NCBI GenBank assembly: GCA_902796985.1
Contig: CADBRC010000274.1
Coordinates: 1 to 10,034, forward strand
Direction: 5' to 3'
DNA length: 10,034 bases
Source of the DNA: an uncultured Spirochaetaceae bacterium
GTDB taxonomy: Bacteria > Spirochaetota > Spirochaetia > Treponematales > Treponemataceae
Shown: piece after piece, positions 1 through 7,223 of the stretch
How positions within the stretch are numbered: position 1 is the stretch's first letter
Layout: every line of letters starts with the position of its first letter
The notes under the pieces: model-generated
What the model saw: only the letters and a program-made list of their open reading frames with translations
Told to the model about the DNA's origin: nothing
Database searches by the model: none
Made by a program: the position numbers and the translations under genes

Positions 1-1218
1 ACCCGCGCCCGACCCTCGTCCCGGTCCTATCGGTATATAGTGCTTTGCTTCTTTCTTGCGCTCGTCATACAGGGACTTGGACCAGTTGATGAACTCCCAG
101 ACGATGAGGAAGTAGCCGGAGAAGCCCATCGTGAAGATGACGTTCAGCTCATACATTGCCCGGTCCACTATCATCTTGCAGTCTTCGGGATTGTTCAGCC
201 GGTCTCCGTAACGATTCCGGAGGCCCTCCTCAACGAGGTGCAGGACGAAGGCATCCTGCGAGACGTACTCTTTCGGTATCTGGTAGACAGGGAGCGTGTC
301 CTTGAGCTCCTGAGTCTTGTACTGGTGTATCGTCAGGTTGCACATGGAGGCGATTTTCAGCGTGTTGTCGATTGCCTCTGGGCACTCAGGGAAGAGCTGC
401 CGCATCTCATCCTCGGTCTTCATGTACCACTGGTCGCCCTCGAATCTCATGCGGTTGGTGTCTTTTTGCAGCTTCTTGGTGCCTATGCAGACGAGTACGT
501 CCTGCGCCTCCGCATCGTCCTGCCGGCAGTAGTGGATGTCGTTCGTCACGACGAGGGGAATGTCCAGGTCACGTGCGAGCTTTATGAGTTTTGGGGCAAC
601 CGCTTTCTGATCTTCAAGCCCGTGATCCTGCAGCTCTATGTAATAGTGGTCCTTGCCGAACAGCTCTTTGTATTTCTTTGCGGTTTCATATGCCCGCTCT
701 TCGTCTCCGAAAAGAAGGGCCTTGGGCACCTCTCCCTGTATGCATGCAGAAAGACAGATGAGCCCCTCATGGTAGCGCTGCAAAAGCTCCCAGTCGATTC
801 GGGGCTTGTAGTACATCCCTTCGGTAAAGGCGATTGACGAGAGCCAGCAGAGGTTCTTGTAGCCCGTGTCGTTCATCGCGATGAGGATGAGGTGGTAGTA
901 CCAGGAGCTCTTGCCGTTGCGGGAGTAGGGGACTTCGGTTTTTTCCGTGTGCTTGCCCTCCGCGACGTAGAATTCCTCGCCGCATATCGGGTTGATTCCG
1001 TTGGCATGGCAGATGTGCTCGAAGTTCAGCACGCCGAACATGTTGCCGTGGTCGGTCAGCGCGAGGGCCTTCATGTTCAGCTCTTTGGCGCGGGCAATCA
1101 GGGTATCCAGCTTGCTCGCTCCGTCCAGGAGCGAATAGTCCGAGTGTACGTGCAGGTGCACGAACTTGCTTTCCGGCGTTCCTTCCGGCGCGTCGGGGAA
1201 AACGTGGATGTCTGCCAT
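1..1218 (-). CDS. dnaE: DNA polymerase III alpha subunit, N-terminal 406 residues (gene continues beyond base 1)
   Basis: Catalytic subunit of the replicative DNA polymerase. Reading the minus strand from the ATG at 1218 gives an uninterrupted frame of exactly 406 codons to the window edge. Residues 19-33 (FVHLHVHSDYSLLDG) open a PHP domain; TDHGNMFG (55-62), GEEFYV (80-85), YYHL (107-110), LSACIQGE (156-163) and TNDIHY (225-230) follow. The last visible residues, IPIGPGRGSGAG (395-406), are the conserved start of the C-family polymerase core. The catalytic aspartates, fingers, beta-binding and OB regions lie outside the window. All positions expected to bind PHP metals look intact: H23, H25, D32, H57, E82, H109, C159, D227 and H229. 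The start is supported by AAGGAGG six bases upstream. It is the third gene of a secA-rlmK-dnaE operon. Full DnaE proteins are usually about 1150-1200 residues, so roughly a third is visible. Identification is secure. Confidence 0.97.
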   Translation of the reverse strand, partial: MADIHVFPDAPEGTPESKFVHLHVHSDYSLLDGASKLDTLIARAKELNMKALALTDHGNMFGVLNFEHICHANGINPICGEEFYVAEGKHTEKTEVPYSRNGKSSWYYHLILIAMNDTGYKNLCWLSSIAFTEGMYYKPRIDWELLQRYHEGLICLSACIQGEVPKALLFGDEERAYETAKKYKELFGKDHYYIELQDHGLEDQKAVAPKLIKLARDLDIPLVVTNDIHYCRQDDAEAQDVLVCIGTKKLQKDTNRMRFEGDQWYMKTEDEMRQLFPECPEAIDNTLKIASMCNLTIHQYKTQELKDTLPVYQIPKEYVSQDAFVLHLVEEGLRNRYGDRLNNPEDCKMIVDRAMYELNVIFTMGFSGYFLIVWEFINWSKSLYDERKKEAKHYIPIGPGRGSGAG

Positions 1219-1223
1219 GGCGG

Positions 1224-1230
1224 CCTCCTT
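1224..1230 (-). promoter_or_regulatory. dnaE ribosome binding site overlapping the rlmK stop codon
   Basis: On the minus strand the sequence reads AAGGAGG, then GCCGCC-like spacing, then the dnaE ATG at 1218. This is a full match to the Shine-Dalgarno consensus with a five-base spacer. Its first two bases fall inside the rlmK TAA stop (1229-1231), so ribosomes finishing rlmK release on top of the dnaE initiation site. That suggests translational coupling (inference) and fixes the dnaE start. Confidence 0.85.
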
Positions 1231-2401
1231 ACGCTTCGGTAATTTTCCAGACCCGGTGAATCTTCTGGTTGCGGTAGTCCTCGCTGATTGTCCGCTGGCT
1301 TATGTCCTCGGCCGTGTAGAGCGGGCTTCCGTCCTGCGATGCGGGCAGCTTGTCCCCGTCGAATTTCAGGCGGCGGCTGTTCGTGGAGAAATACAAAATG
1401 CCGCCCTTGTTCAGGAGCGACAGGGCGTCGGCAACCAGCTCGGGCCAGTTCCGGTTTATGTCGAGCACCGTATCGGTGTCTTTGGAGTTGCTGAAGGTCG
1501 GCGGATCCAGAATGATGATGTCGAAGCGGTTCACCCCGTCCTTCGCATCTTTCTCCGCTTTGCGGGCCTCCAGGTATTTGACTGCGTCCTGACAGATGAA
1601 GCTGTACTTGTACTCGTTCTGCGGGTTGAACTCGTTGAGTTCCAGATTCTTCTTTGCCCAGGCGATGTAGGTGCGGCTCATGTCCACGCTCGTAATCCGC
1701 CGGGCCTTGCCCTCGGCAGCATAGACCGAAAAGCTTCCCGTGTAGCAGAAGAGGTTCAGGACACTCTTGCCCTCGCTTTTGTCCCTCACTTCCTTGCGGA
1801 GAAGGCGGTGATCCAGAAAGAGTCCGGTGTCGATGTAGTCAGTCAGGTTCACCTGAAAAAGCTGCCCCTGCTCCTGCACCGTCCCCTGTACGCTGTCGGG
1901 CAAGTCGTGGCGGGGATCCTTCCCGTCCCGTTTCTCGTACTGTTTCTTGTGCCGCTGGCCTTCCCGCATCTGCATTTTCTTCCGGGTCTTGATGATGACG
2001 TGATTGCGCCCTATGCCGCATGCCTCGGAGGCAGCCTGCGCCATCGCGTCAAGCCATTCGTCTTCCTCCGCCTCATCCTTCTCGTAGGGCCGCTCGTACA
2101 GGTATATGTGCAGCCAGCTGTTCTTGAGAGCGTCCCCGATGTAGGCAGCAGCTTCCGCGCCGTTCGCGCTTATCGCGGCGGCTTCCTTGGAAAGAAGCCG
2201 TTCAATCTGGAACTTAGTGAAGATTTCTTCCGGTAGTAAACGGTAGAGCTCTACGGCGAGCGGCACCTCCGGGATGTCGCGGTCGTAGAGCCGGTAGCAG
2301 GTTACGTCATTTTTGCGTGCCCACTTCTTGAGGGCACGCAGGTTCTTGGTGAGCCTGTTCGCGAAAATCTGCGCCTGGTAGCTTGTCTTGTCGTCAGGCA
2401 T
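1229..2401 (-). CDS. rlmK: Standalone RlmK-type 23S rRNA (guanine-N7) methyltransferase
   Basis: SAM-dependent rRNA methyltransferase of 390 residues, matching the C-terminal (RlmK) half of the E. coli fusion RlmKL, which makes m7G2069 in 23S rRNA. Family signatures are visible: [16 protein letters not shown] (13-28) with [11 protein letters not shown] (35-45), then [16 protein letters not shown] (184-199), the SAM-binding loop [16 protein letters not shown] (216-231), the acidic strand end VDMSRTY (239-245) and the catalytic-region motif DPPTFSNSK (299-307). The RlmL half (THUMP domain and m2G2445 methyltransferase) is absent here, so the protein works alone or with a separately encoded partner. 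About 40 residues (roughly 54-95) appear inserted relative to the E. coli domain as I remember it. The ATG at 2401 is preferred over an in-frame GTG or ATG further upstream because it makes an 8-nt overlap with the secA stop (ATGCCTGA), typical of coupled genes; only a weak GGAAG lies just upstream. A related RlmI-like specificity is the main alternative. Confidence 0.88.
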   Translation of the reverse strand: MPDDKTSYQAQIFANRLTKNLRALKKWARKNDVTCYRLYDRDIPEVPLAVELYRLLPEEIFTKFQIERLLSKEAAAISANGAEAAAYIGDALKNSWLHIYLYERPYEKDEAEEDEWLDAMAQAASEACGIGRNHVIIKTRKKMQMREGQRHKKQYEKRDGKDPRHDLPDSVQGTVQEQGQLFQVNLTDYIDTGLFLDHRLLRKEVRDKSEGKSVLNLFCYTGSFSVYAAEGKARRITSVDMSRTYIAWAKKNLELNEFNPQNEYKYSFICQDAVKYLEARKAEKDAKDGVNRFDIIILDPPTFSNSKDTDTVLDINRNWPELVADALSLLNKGGILYFSTNSRRLKFDGDKLPASQDGSPLYTAEDISQRTISEDYRNQKIHRVWKITEA

Positions 2402-5225
2402 TTCTTCCGTGGCAGTTCTTGTATTTCTTTCCGGAACCACAGGGACAGGGGTCGTTGCGGCCTACCTTGGGCACCGTGCGGACGACAGTGACGCTCTGTC
2501 CCTGCCTGCCGCTCTTCATCGCGGAGTTGTTCGCCCGCATCTGAGCCTCGCGGGCGTTGAAGGCGGATGAGGCGGTCTGTCCGCCTGACGGAGCCTGTGC
2601 GGGCGCGCTCTCCGCAGCCATGGGGGAGCCTGCCTCGTCGTGCCTCGTCGTTATGTTCTGCGCGATGGGCCGGCGGACGGGCATCTCATCGGCCGGGCGG
2701 ATCTGGATTTTCACCTTGAAGATCCGGCTCGCAACCTGGGTCCTTATGTCCTCAAGCAGCCTGTCAAATGCATTGAATCCGTCAATCTTGTACTCGGTCA
2801 GCGGGTTCTTGCTTCCGTAGGAGCGCAGGTACACCGCCTCGCGGAGGCCGTCCAGGTATTCCAGCTGGTCCAGCCACTTCCTGTCGATGAGCTGGATGTA
2901 CTGGTAGCGGATGAACATGTTGAACTGCTCCTTGCCGACCAGAAGCTCCTTCTGGGTCAGGTCATCCTGCAGCATTGCCTCGACGCCTTCGACCGTCAGC
3001 CGCTCGTAGGGAACAATCTGTCCGAAGTTGTTCTTTATCTTGTCGAGGAGGGCACTCTTCGCGTTTCCGCCCTTCGTATGCCGTTCCTCGTACTCGTATT
3101 CCTCGAAGAGCTGGGAAACCGTGCTCTTTGCATTGTTCATTACGCGCTTGTCCAGGTCGTCGTCGGCGAGGATGGAGTCGCGCTCATCGTAGATGAACGA
3201 ACGCTGCTGGTTCAGGACGTCGTCATAGTCCAGGAGGTTCTTACGGATCTCGAAGTTCCGCTCCTCCACCTTCTTCTGCGCCTTCTCGATTGACTTGTTG
3301 AGCCAGGGGTGGTTTATCGGCTCGCCCGGCTCCATGCCGACGCGGGACATGATCCGCTTCATCCGCTCGCCGCCGAAGAGCCTCATGAGGTCATCGTCCA
3401 TGGAGATGTAGAACTTGCTGCGGCCCGGGTCTCCCTGACGGCCCGAACGTCCGCGGAGCTGGTTGTCTATGCGGCGGGACTCGTGCCGCTCGCTTCCGAT
3501 GACGTAGAGGCCGCCGAGCTGCTTGACCTCCTCGTAGTCCTTCTCCCACTGCTCCTTCTCGATTGCGAGGGCTGCGGCGTACTGCTCTTCGGTCGCCTCG
3601 GTACCGGCGCGCTTGCGTGCCCTGGTCTCCGGGTTGCCGCCGAGCTTGATGTCGGTTCCGCGTCCTGCCATGTTGGTTGCGACGGTGACGGAACCCTTCG
3701 CTCCTGCCTCGGCTATGATCATTGCCTCGCGGGCGTGGTTCTTTGCGTTCAAGACTTCGTGGCGGATGCCGTGCCGGGTCAGCAGGGCGGACAGGTGCTC
3801 CGACTTCTCGACGGAGACCGTTCCGATGAGGACGGGCTGCCCCTTCTTGTGGCACTCATCGACTTCCTTGACGATGGCGTTCCACTTGTCCGCCTCGTTC
3901 AGGTAAACCTCGTCGTCCTCGTCCTTGCGGGCGACCGGCTTGTTCGTCGGGATGGCGACTACGTCCAGCCCGTAAATCTTGCTGAACTCGACGGCTTCGG
4001 TTGCCGCCGTTCCGGTCATGCCGGAAAGCTTCTCGTACATGCGGAAGTAGTTCTGGAAGGTAATCGTTGCGAGCGTCCTGTTGCGCTGGGCGATGCGGAT
4101 GTGCTCCTTTGCCTCGATGGCCTGATGGAGTCCGTCTCCGTAGCGCCTTCCTTCAAGGATGCGGCCGGTGAACTCATCGACAATCTGAACCTGATTGTCC
4201 TTGACCACATAGTCAACGTCGCTGTGGTAGAGGACGTGGGCGCGGATGGCCTGGGTGAAGTAGTGGACGAACTCGAAGTTCTGCTCGTCGAATACCGTCG
4301 TCCCGTCAGCGATGAGCTTGTGCTGGTGCAGGATGTCGTCTATCTTGTTCATTCCCTTGTCGGTGAATGAAATCCTCTTGCTCTTCTCGTCAACCTTGTA
4401 GTCGCCCTTCATGGCCGCCCGCTGCTCGGGCAGCATGTCAACCTCGTCGGGGTAGTCGCCGGTCTTGGGGTCCTTCTCCACCTCGGTGAACATGTCCACG
4501 TACTTGTCCACTTCGTGATACTTGTAGGTGTCGTCCTCGCCCTGACCGCTTATGATGAGCGGGGTCCTCGCCTCATCGATGAGGATGGAGTCTATCTCGT
4601 CCACGACGCAGAAGTTGAAGCCCCTCTGGACCTTCCGCTTCAGGTCTACCTGCATGTTGTCGCGCAGGTAGTCGAATCCGAACTCGTTGTTCGTTCCGTA
4701 GGTTATGTCGCAGTCATAGGCAATCTTGCGCTGCTCGTTGTCCATGTTGCCGAGGATGCAGCCGACGGTCTGGCCCAGGAACTTGTAGACCCGGCCCATC
4801 CACTTGGAGTCGCGCTCGGCAAGGTAGTCGTTGACCGTGACGACGTGCACTCCCTTGCCCGAAAGCGAATTCAGGTAGACGGCGCAGGTACACATGAGGG
4901 TCTTTCCTTCTCCGGTCTTCATCTCCGTTATGCGGCCTGAGTGCAGGACCAGCGAGCCCATTATCTGCACGGGGTAGGCGCGCTCTCCGAGGACGCGGTA
5001 GGCTGCCTCGCGGGCCAGGGCGAATGCCTCCGGCAGTATGTCGTCCAGGGTCTCGCCCTGTTCGAGCCTGTCTTTCAGTATCTGTGTCTGCTTGGGGAAA
5101 TCCTCGTCTGCGAAAGCCTGAGCCCAGCTTTCCTTCGCTTCCACCTGGGCGAGCAGCGGCTGCAGGGCCTTTACATCCCTCTCGTTCTGGGATCCAAAGA
5201 AAAAGGTCAAAATCTTGTCGAACAT
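2394..5225 (-). CDS. secA: Preprotein translocase ATPase SecA
   Basis: The motor ATPase that pushes unfolded preproteins through SecYEG; peripheral at the inner membrane. From the ATG at 5225 the protein has 943 residues, normal for SecA. Visible in order: Walker A MKTGEGKT (102-109), the DEAD-type motif DEID (209-212), [13 protein letters not shown] (215-227), the second helicase fold with [17 protein letters not shown] (514-530) and [13 protein letters not shown] (589-601), the helical scaffold/wing region (about 640-840), a variable Ala/Pro/Ser/Gln-rich linker (about 852-915), and a C-terminal zinc-binding SEC-C motif with C927, C929, C938 and H939. The frame extends 13 codons further, to an ATG at 5258 and a TTG at 5264. 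The family normally begins MF/ML-x-x-I-x-x-x-FGSxNxR, and the predicted -10 box sits within that extension, so 5225 is the better start. It has no Shine-Dalgarno at a usable distance. It is the first gene of the operon and its stop overlaps rlmK. Confidence 0.97.
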   Translation of the reverse strand: MFDKILTFFFGSQNERDVKALQPLLAQVEAKESWAQAFADEDFPKQTQILKDRLEQGETLDDILPEAFALAREAAYRVLGERAYPVQIMGSLVLHSGRITEMKTGEGKTLMCTCAVYLNSLSGKGVHVVTVNDYLAERDSKWMGRVYKFLGQTVGCILGNMDNEQRKIAYDCDITYGTNNEFGFDYLRDNMQVDLKRKVQRGFNFCVVDEIDSILIDEARTPLIISGQGEDDTYKYHEVDKYVDMFTEVEKDPKTGDYPDEVDMLPEQRAAMKGDYKVDEKSKRISFTDKGMNKIDDILHQHKLIADGTTVFDEQNFEFVHYFTQAIRAHVLYHSDVDYVVKDNQVQIVDEFTGRILEGRRYGDGLHQAIEAKEHIRIAQRNRTLATITFQNYFRMYEKLSGMTGTAATEAVEFSKIYGLDVVAIPTNKPVARKDEDDEVYLNEADKWNAIVKEVDECHKKGQPVLIGTVSVEKSEHLSALLTRHGIRHEVLNAKNHAREAMIIAEAGAKGSVTVATNMAGRGTDIKLGGNPETRARKRAGTEATEEQYAAALAIEKEQWEKDYEEVKQLGGLYVIGSERHESRRIDNQLRGRSGRQGDPGRSKFYISMDDDLMRLFGGERMKRIMSRVGMEPGEPINHPWLNKSIEKAQKKVEERNFEIRKNLLDYDDVLNQQRSFIYDERDSILADDDLDKRVMNNAKSTVSQLFEEYEYEERHTKGGNAKSALLDKIKNNFGQIVPYERLTVEGVEAMLQDDLTQKELLVGKEQFNMFIRYQYIQLIDRKWLDQLEYLDGLREAVYLRSYGSKNPLTEYKIDGFNAFDRLLEDIRTQVASRIFKVKIQIRPADEMPVRRPIAQNITTRHDEAGSPMAAESAPAQAPSGGQTASSAFNAREAQMRANNSAMKSGRQGQSVTVVRTVPKVGRNDPCPCGSGKKYKNCHGRNA

Positions 5226-5235
5226 AACGCCGTGT

Positions 5236-5264
5236 ACTATAACCTTTTTTTGAATCATTGACAA
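5236..5264 (-). promoter_or_regulatory. secA operon promoter, sigma70 type, near-leaderless
   Basis: Minus strand: -35 TTGTCA (5264-5259), a 17-bp spacer, -10 TATAGT (5241-5236); each hexamer matches the consensus at five of six positions. Ten bases separate the -10 box from the secA ATG at 5225, so a start about seven bases downstream of the -10 leaves a leader of about 4-6 nt. The -35 hexamer is the reverse complement of the -35 region of the opposite promoter. Matches and spacing are seen; promoter activity and the leaderless transcript are inferred. Confidence 0.75.
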
Positions 5265-5286
5265 TAAGACTTTGATTCTTTATTCT
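5258..5286 (+). promoter_or_regulatory. Promoter of the 5296 lipoprotein gene, near-leaderless
   Basis: Plus strand: a perfect -35 TTGACA (5258-5263), a 17-bp spacer, and a weaker -10 TATTCT (5281-5286, four of six). Nine bases separate the -10 box from the ATG at 5296, giving a predicted leader of only about 2-4 nt. No Shine-Dalgarno sequence precedes that ATG. The -35 box lies inside the palindrome ATTGACAAT (5257-5265), which also provides the -35 of the secA promoter. An alternative GATAAT (5290-5295) touches the ATG and has no suitably spaced -35. Confidence 0.68.
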
Positions 5287-5295
5287 ATCGATAAT

Positions 5296-6540
5296 ATGAA
5301 AAATACGCCTTGCAGCCGCTTTCTCCGCGTCAGCTTCCTGCTCCCGGTCCTGTTTCTGGCGGCCGGCTTCTCCTTTTTGTCATGCGAGCGGCCCGGCAAG
5401 GTGGTGTCACTGGAGGAAAAGCCGATATTCAGCCTCGGATACGGGAATTTCGAGAACCAGCTGAACGTCTTTGACCTGACCTCCGTCTCCGAAGTCAGCA
5501 CGTCCATCGTCATGCGGAACGGTTTTTTCTACGTCCTCAACGGGGAGGCCCGCAAGATAATGGAGATGAACAACTTCGGCGACCTCGTTGTCTACTTCTA
5601 CAATCCGGAGTTCAACCCCAAGTCCTCCTTCCTGCAGCAGAAGGGGGGGCGCGAGACGACGATGAAGGCCGTCGAGTACGGCTTCAACGAGCTTTCCGGC
5701 ATTACGGTGGATTCCTCCCAGAAACTCTACGTCGTGGACACCCTGCCCATGGACAGGCAGGAGCAGGACGAGAAACAGCAGCTCGTCCTGAGCCAGATAG
5801 TCCTCCGCTTTGACGGCAAGGGCAACTACATGGACTACATCGGCCAGCAGGGACCGGGAGGAACGCCCTTTCCCTACGTCAAGGGCATCTACACGAACAA
5901 TGCGGACGAACTGGTCGTCGTCTGCTACCTGTCATCGTATTACACGGTCTACTGGTTCTCGGCCTCGGGCTACCTGCTCTACCAGCTGCCCATTGCGAAG
6001 GACAGCGTCCCCAACCCGCTCAAGGATGAGGGTCTGGACTCCTTCTCCAACATCACGGCGATAATCCCCGACTATAACAGCCGCACCCTTTACCTTGCGG
6101 TGGACTACTACAAGAGTTATATAGACGAGGCGAGCCGCCTCCAGTCCGGCGTGGACTACGATTCCTCCCGCGTCTACTCCCTTTCCGTCGAAGACGGCCT
6201 GTACGGGGAGCCCATAGAGATTCTGAGCGACAGCGAGGAGATAACCGAAGGCTTCTCCGGCGAGCAGTACAGCATCCCCTACGACTTCCTCGGCGTTACC
6301 GAGAGCGGCTGGCTCTTCTTCATCGTCAGCACCCAGAAGGGCTTCGACCTCCAGATGATAGAAGGAGACGGGCAGCGGATCCTGCGGCGCGAGCTTGCCG
6401 TTGACCGCAAGAAGCTCTTGTACTACGACTTTGACCTGAGCGACACCGGCATCCTGTCCGCCCTCTTCGTCAGGAACGACAAGGCGGACGTTGTCTGGTG
6501 GCGGACGGACAGCCTGATACAGTCGGTCATAAACAACTAG
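5296..6540 (+). CDS. Predicted lipoprotein with beta-propeller-like repeats
   Basis: A 414-residue exported protein of unknown function. The N-terminus has basic residues at 2-11, a hydrophobic stretch (about 12-28) and a loose lipobox ending FLSC, which places the lipidated cysteine at C30; Phe at -3 suits spirochaete lipoboxes better than the E. coli type. The mature part is beta-rich with recurring aromatic/glycine units that look like propeller blades: NGFFYVLNG (75-83) with FGDLVVYFYNPE (94-105), GITVDSSQKLYVVD (135-148), RFDGKGNYMDYIGQQG (171-186) and GYLLYQLPIAKDS (225-237). The opening, EKPIFSLGYGNFENQLNVFD, resembles what I recall of a spirochaete lipoprotein family (LIC_12708-like); this is recognition only. 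I chose the ATG at 5296 over an in-frame TTG at 5272 because it starts the signal peptide correctly and lies just after the predicted transcription start. It is followed after 10 nt by a membrane-protein gene, likely co-transcribed. No catalytic motif is visible. Confidence 0.85.
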   Translation: MKNTPCSRFLRVSFLLPVLFLAAGFSFLSCERPGKVVSLEEKPIFSLGYGNFENQLNVFDLTSVSEVSTSIVMRNGFFYVLNGEARKIMEMNNFGDLVVYFYNPEFNPKSSFLQQKGGRETTMKAVEYGFNELSGITVDSSQKLYVVDTLPMDRQEQDEKQQLVLSQIVLRFDGKGNYMDYIGQQGPGGTPFPYVKGIYTNNADELVVVCYLSSYYTVYWFSASGYLLYQLPIAKDSVPNPLKDEGLDSFSNITAIIPDYNSRTLYLAVDYYKSYIDEASRLQSGVDYDSSRVYSLSVEDGLYGEPIEILSDSEEITEGFSGEQYSIPYDFLGVTESGWLFFIVSTQKGFDLQMIEGDGQRILRRELAVDRKKLLYYDFDLSDTGILSALFVRNDKADVVWWRTDSLIQSVINN

Positions 6541-6550
6541 GGGCCTTTTT

Positions 6551-7138
6551 ATGGAAAACAATGCGATAGACGGATATGCCGAAGGCGAGGAGCCGCTCCA
6601 CTTCTACCATCAGAAGGGAGAGTTCCGCAAGTACTACGACAACGACAAGATGCCCCTCCGGGACCTTGCCGAGGGAAAGAACCTTCCCAAGCGGGGCCTG
6701 TTCCGCGTCCTGGTTTCCACCAAGTCCAACCGGGCCATCTTCATGGGGATGATTATATGCATGGCCCTTGTGTTCGTACTGAGCTTCCTGCGGGGAAGCG
6801 CGAACGAGGGAACGGTCGGCGGCATGTACTGCGAGATGACAGCCTTCTCCTTTCAGGAACAGCTCCTTGTCAGCGTCGAAGTCCGCCCCTCCTACCTGAC
6901 CAAAAAACATCACCGGGGCGACTACGAGGACAAGACGTTCACCGCGGACTTCCAGGTGACTGACAGCGACGGGCAGGTTTCCAGGGAGATTTCCCAGACC
7001 TTCCTCTATGAGTCCCCGGAAGGAGAGAGCCGCTTCATCCGTGAAAGCTTCTCCGACTATGATGCCGGCAAAGTGACCTGCTCCCTGTCCGTGGACGGAC
7101 AGACAATCAAGCTCAGCTCGTCCGTCATACGGAAATAA
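6551..7138 (+). CDS. Single-pass membrane protein of unknown function
   Basis: A 195-residue protein I do not recognise. It has a charged N-terminal part of about 60 residues, one clear membrane segment (about 62-80, AIFMGMIICMALVFVLSFL), and a C-terminal region of about 115 residues with alternating hydrophobic and polar positions typical of a beta-sandwich (for example QLLVSVEVRPSYL, TFTADFQVTDSD, KVTCSLSVDGQTIKLSSSV). The basic residues just before the segment (KRGLFRVLVSTKSNR) predict the N-terminus in the cytoplasm and the beta-rich part outside. Two cysteines (C94 and C177) lie in the outer part and could form a disulfide. The ATG follows the previous stop by 10 nt, with AGGGG straddling that stop as ribosome binding site, so it is very likely co-expressed with the lipoprotein. 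The outer domain and the neighbouring lipoprotein may act together at the envelope; this is inference. Confidence 0.8.
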   Translation: MENNAIDGYAEGEEPLHFYHQKGEFRKYYDNDKMPLRDLAEGKNLPKRGLFRVLVSTKSNRAIFMGMIICMALVFVLSFLRGSANEGTVGGMYCEMTAFSFQEQLLVSVEVRPSYLTKKHHRGDYEDKTFTADFQVTDSDGQVSREISQTFLYESPEGESRFIRESFSDYDAGKVTCSLSVDGQTIKLSSSVIRK

Positions 7139-7159
7139 CCGTATGCACAGCGCAAACCC

Positions 7160-7188
7160 TGTACAAAATCCCTATTGTTCATTATAAT
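7160..7188 (+). promoter_or_regulatory. Promoter for the 7224-8583 gene cluster
   Basis: A perfect -10 TATAAT (7183-7188) follows TGTACA (7160-7165, four of six) after exactly 17 bp, in the AT-rich 85-bp gap before the membrane-protein gene. Transcription would start near 7195, leaving a leader of about 30 nt that contains the Shine-Dalgarno AAAGGAG (7207-7213). Activity is inferred from the match. Confidence 0.65.
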
Positions 7189-7192
7189 AGGG
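7170..7192. repeat. Perfect 7-bp inverted repeat over the -10 box (candidate operator)
   Basis: CCCTATT (7170-7176) and AATAGGG (7186-7192) form a perfect inverted repeat around a 9-bp centre. The right arm overlaps the last three bases of the -10 box, and most of the repeat lies in the spacer. There is no T-run after it, so it does not look like a terminator. A repressor bound here would block RNA polymerase; the regulator is unknown. Confidence 0.5.
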
Positions 7193-7223
7193 CAAAAATA
7201 GAGATAAAAGGAGAGTTCAGGGA

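Noticed and set aside
40..837. Plus-strand open frame of 265 codons at the left end
   Set aside because: It is the reverse of dnaE, whose PHP and polymerase-core motifs are continuous on the minus strand.
1166..2236. Long plus-strand open frame opposite rlmK
   Set aside because: It is antisense to a well-supported methyltransferase, has no recognisable domain and no ribosome binding site. GC-rich coding strands commonly leave such open frames on the opposite strand.
3309..4370. Long plus-strand open frame opposite secA (353 codons)
   Set aside because: The minus strand encodes unmistakable SecA motifs through the whole stretch; the antisense product is low-complexity Leu/Val/Asp and resembles no protein.
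5226..5264. Upstream secA starts (ATG at 5258, TTG at 5264)
   Set aside because: They add 13 residues that do not belong to the SecA family's usual N-terminus, have no Shine-Dalgarno, and would place the start codon upstream of the predicted -10 box.
7170..7200. CCCTATT/AATAGGG hairpin as a terminator of the 5296-7138 unit
   Set aside because: The stem is AT-rich with a 9-nt loop, and the following bases (GCAAAAATAGAG) are A-rich, not T-rich.
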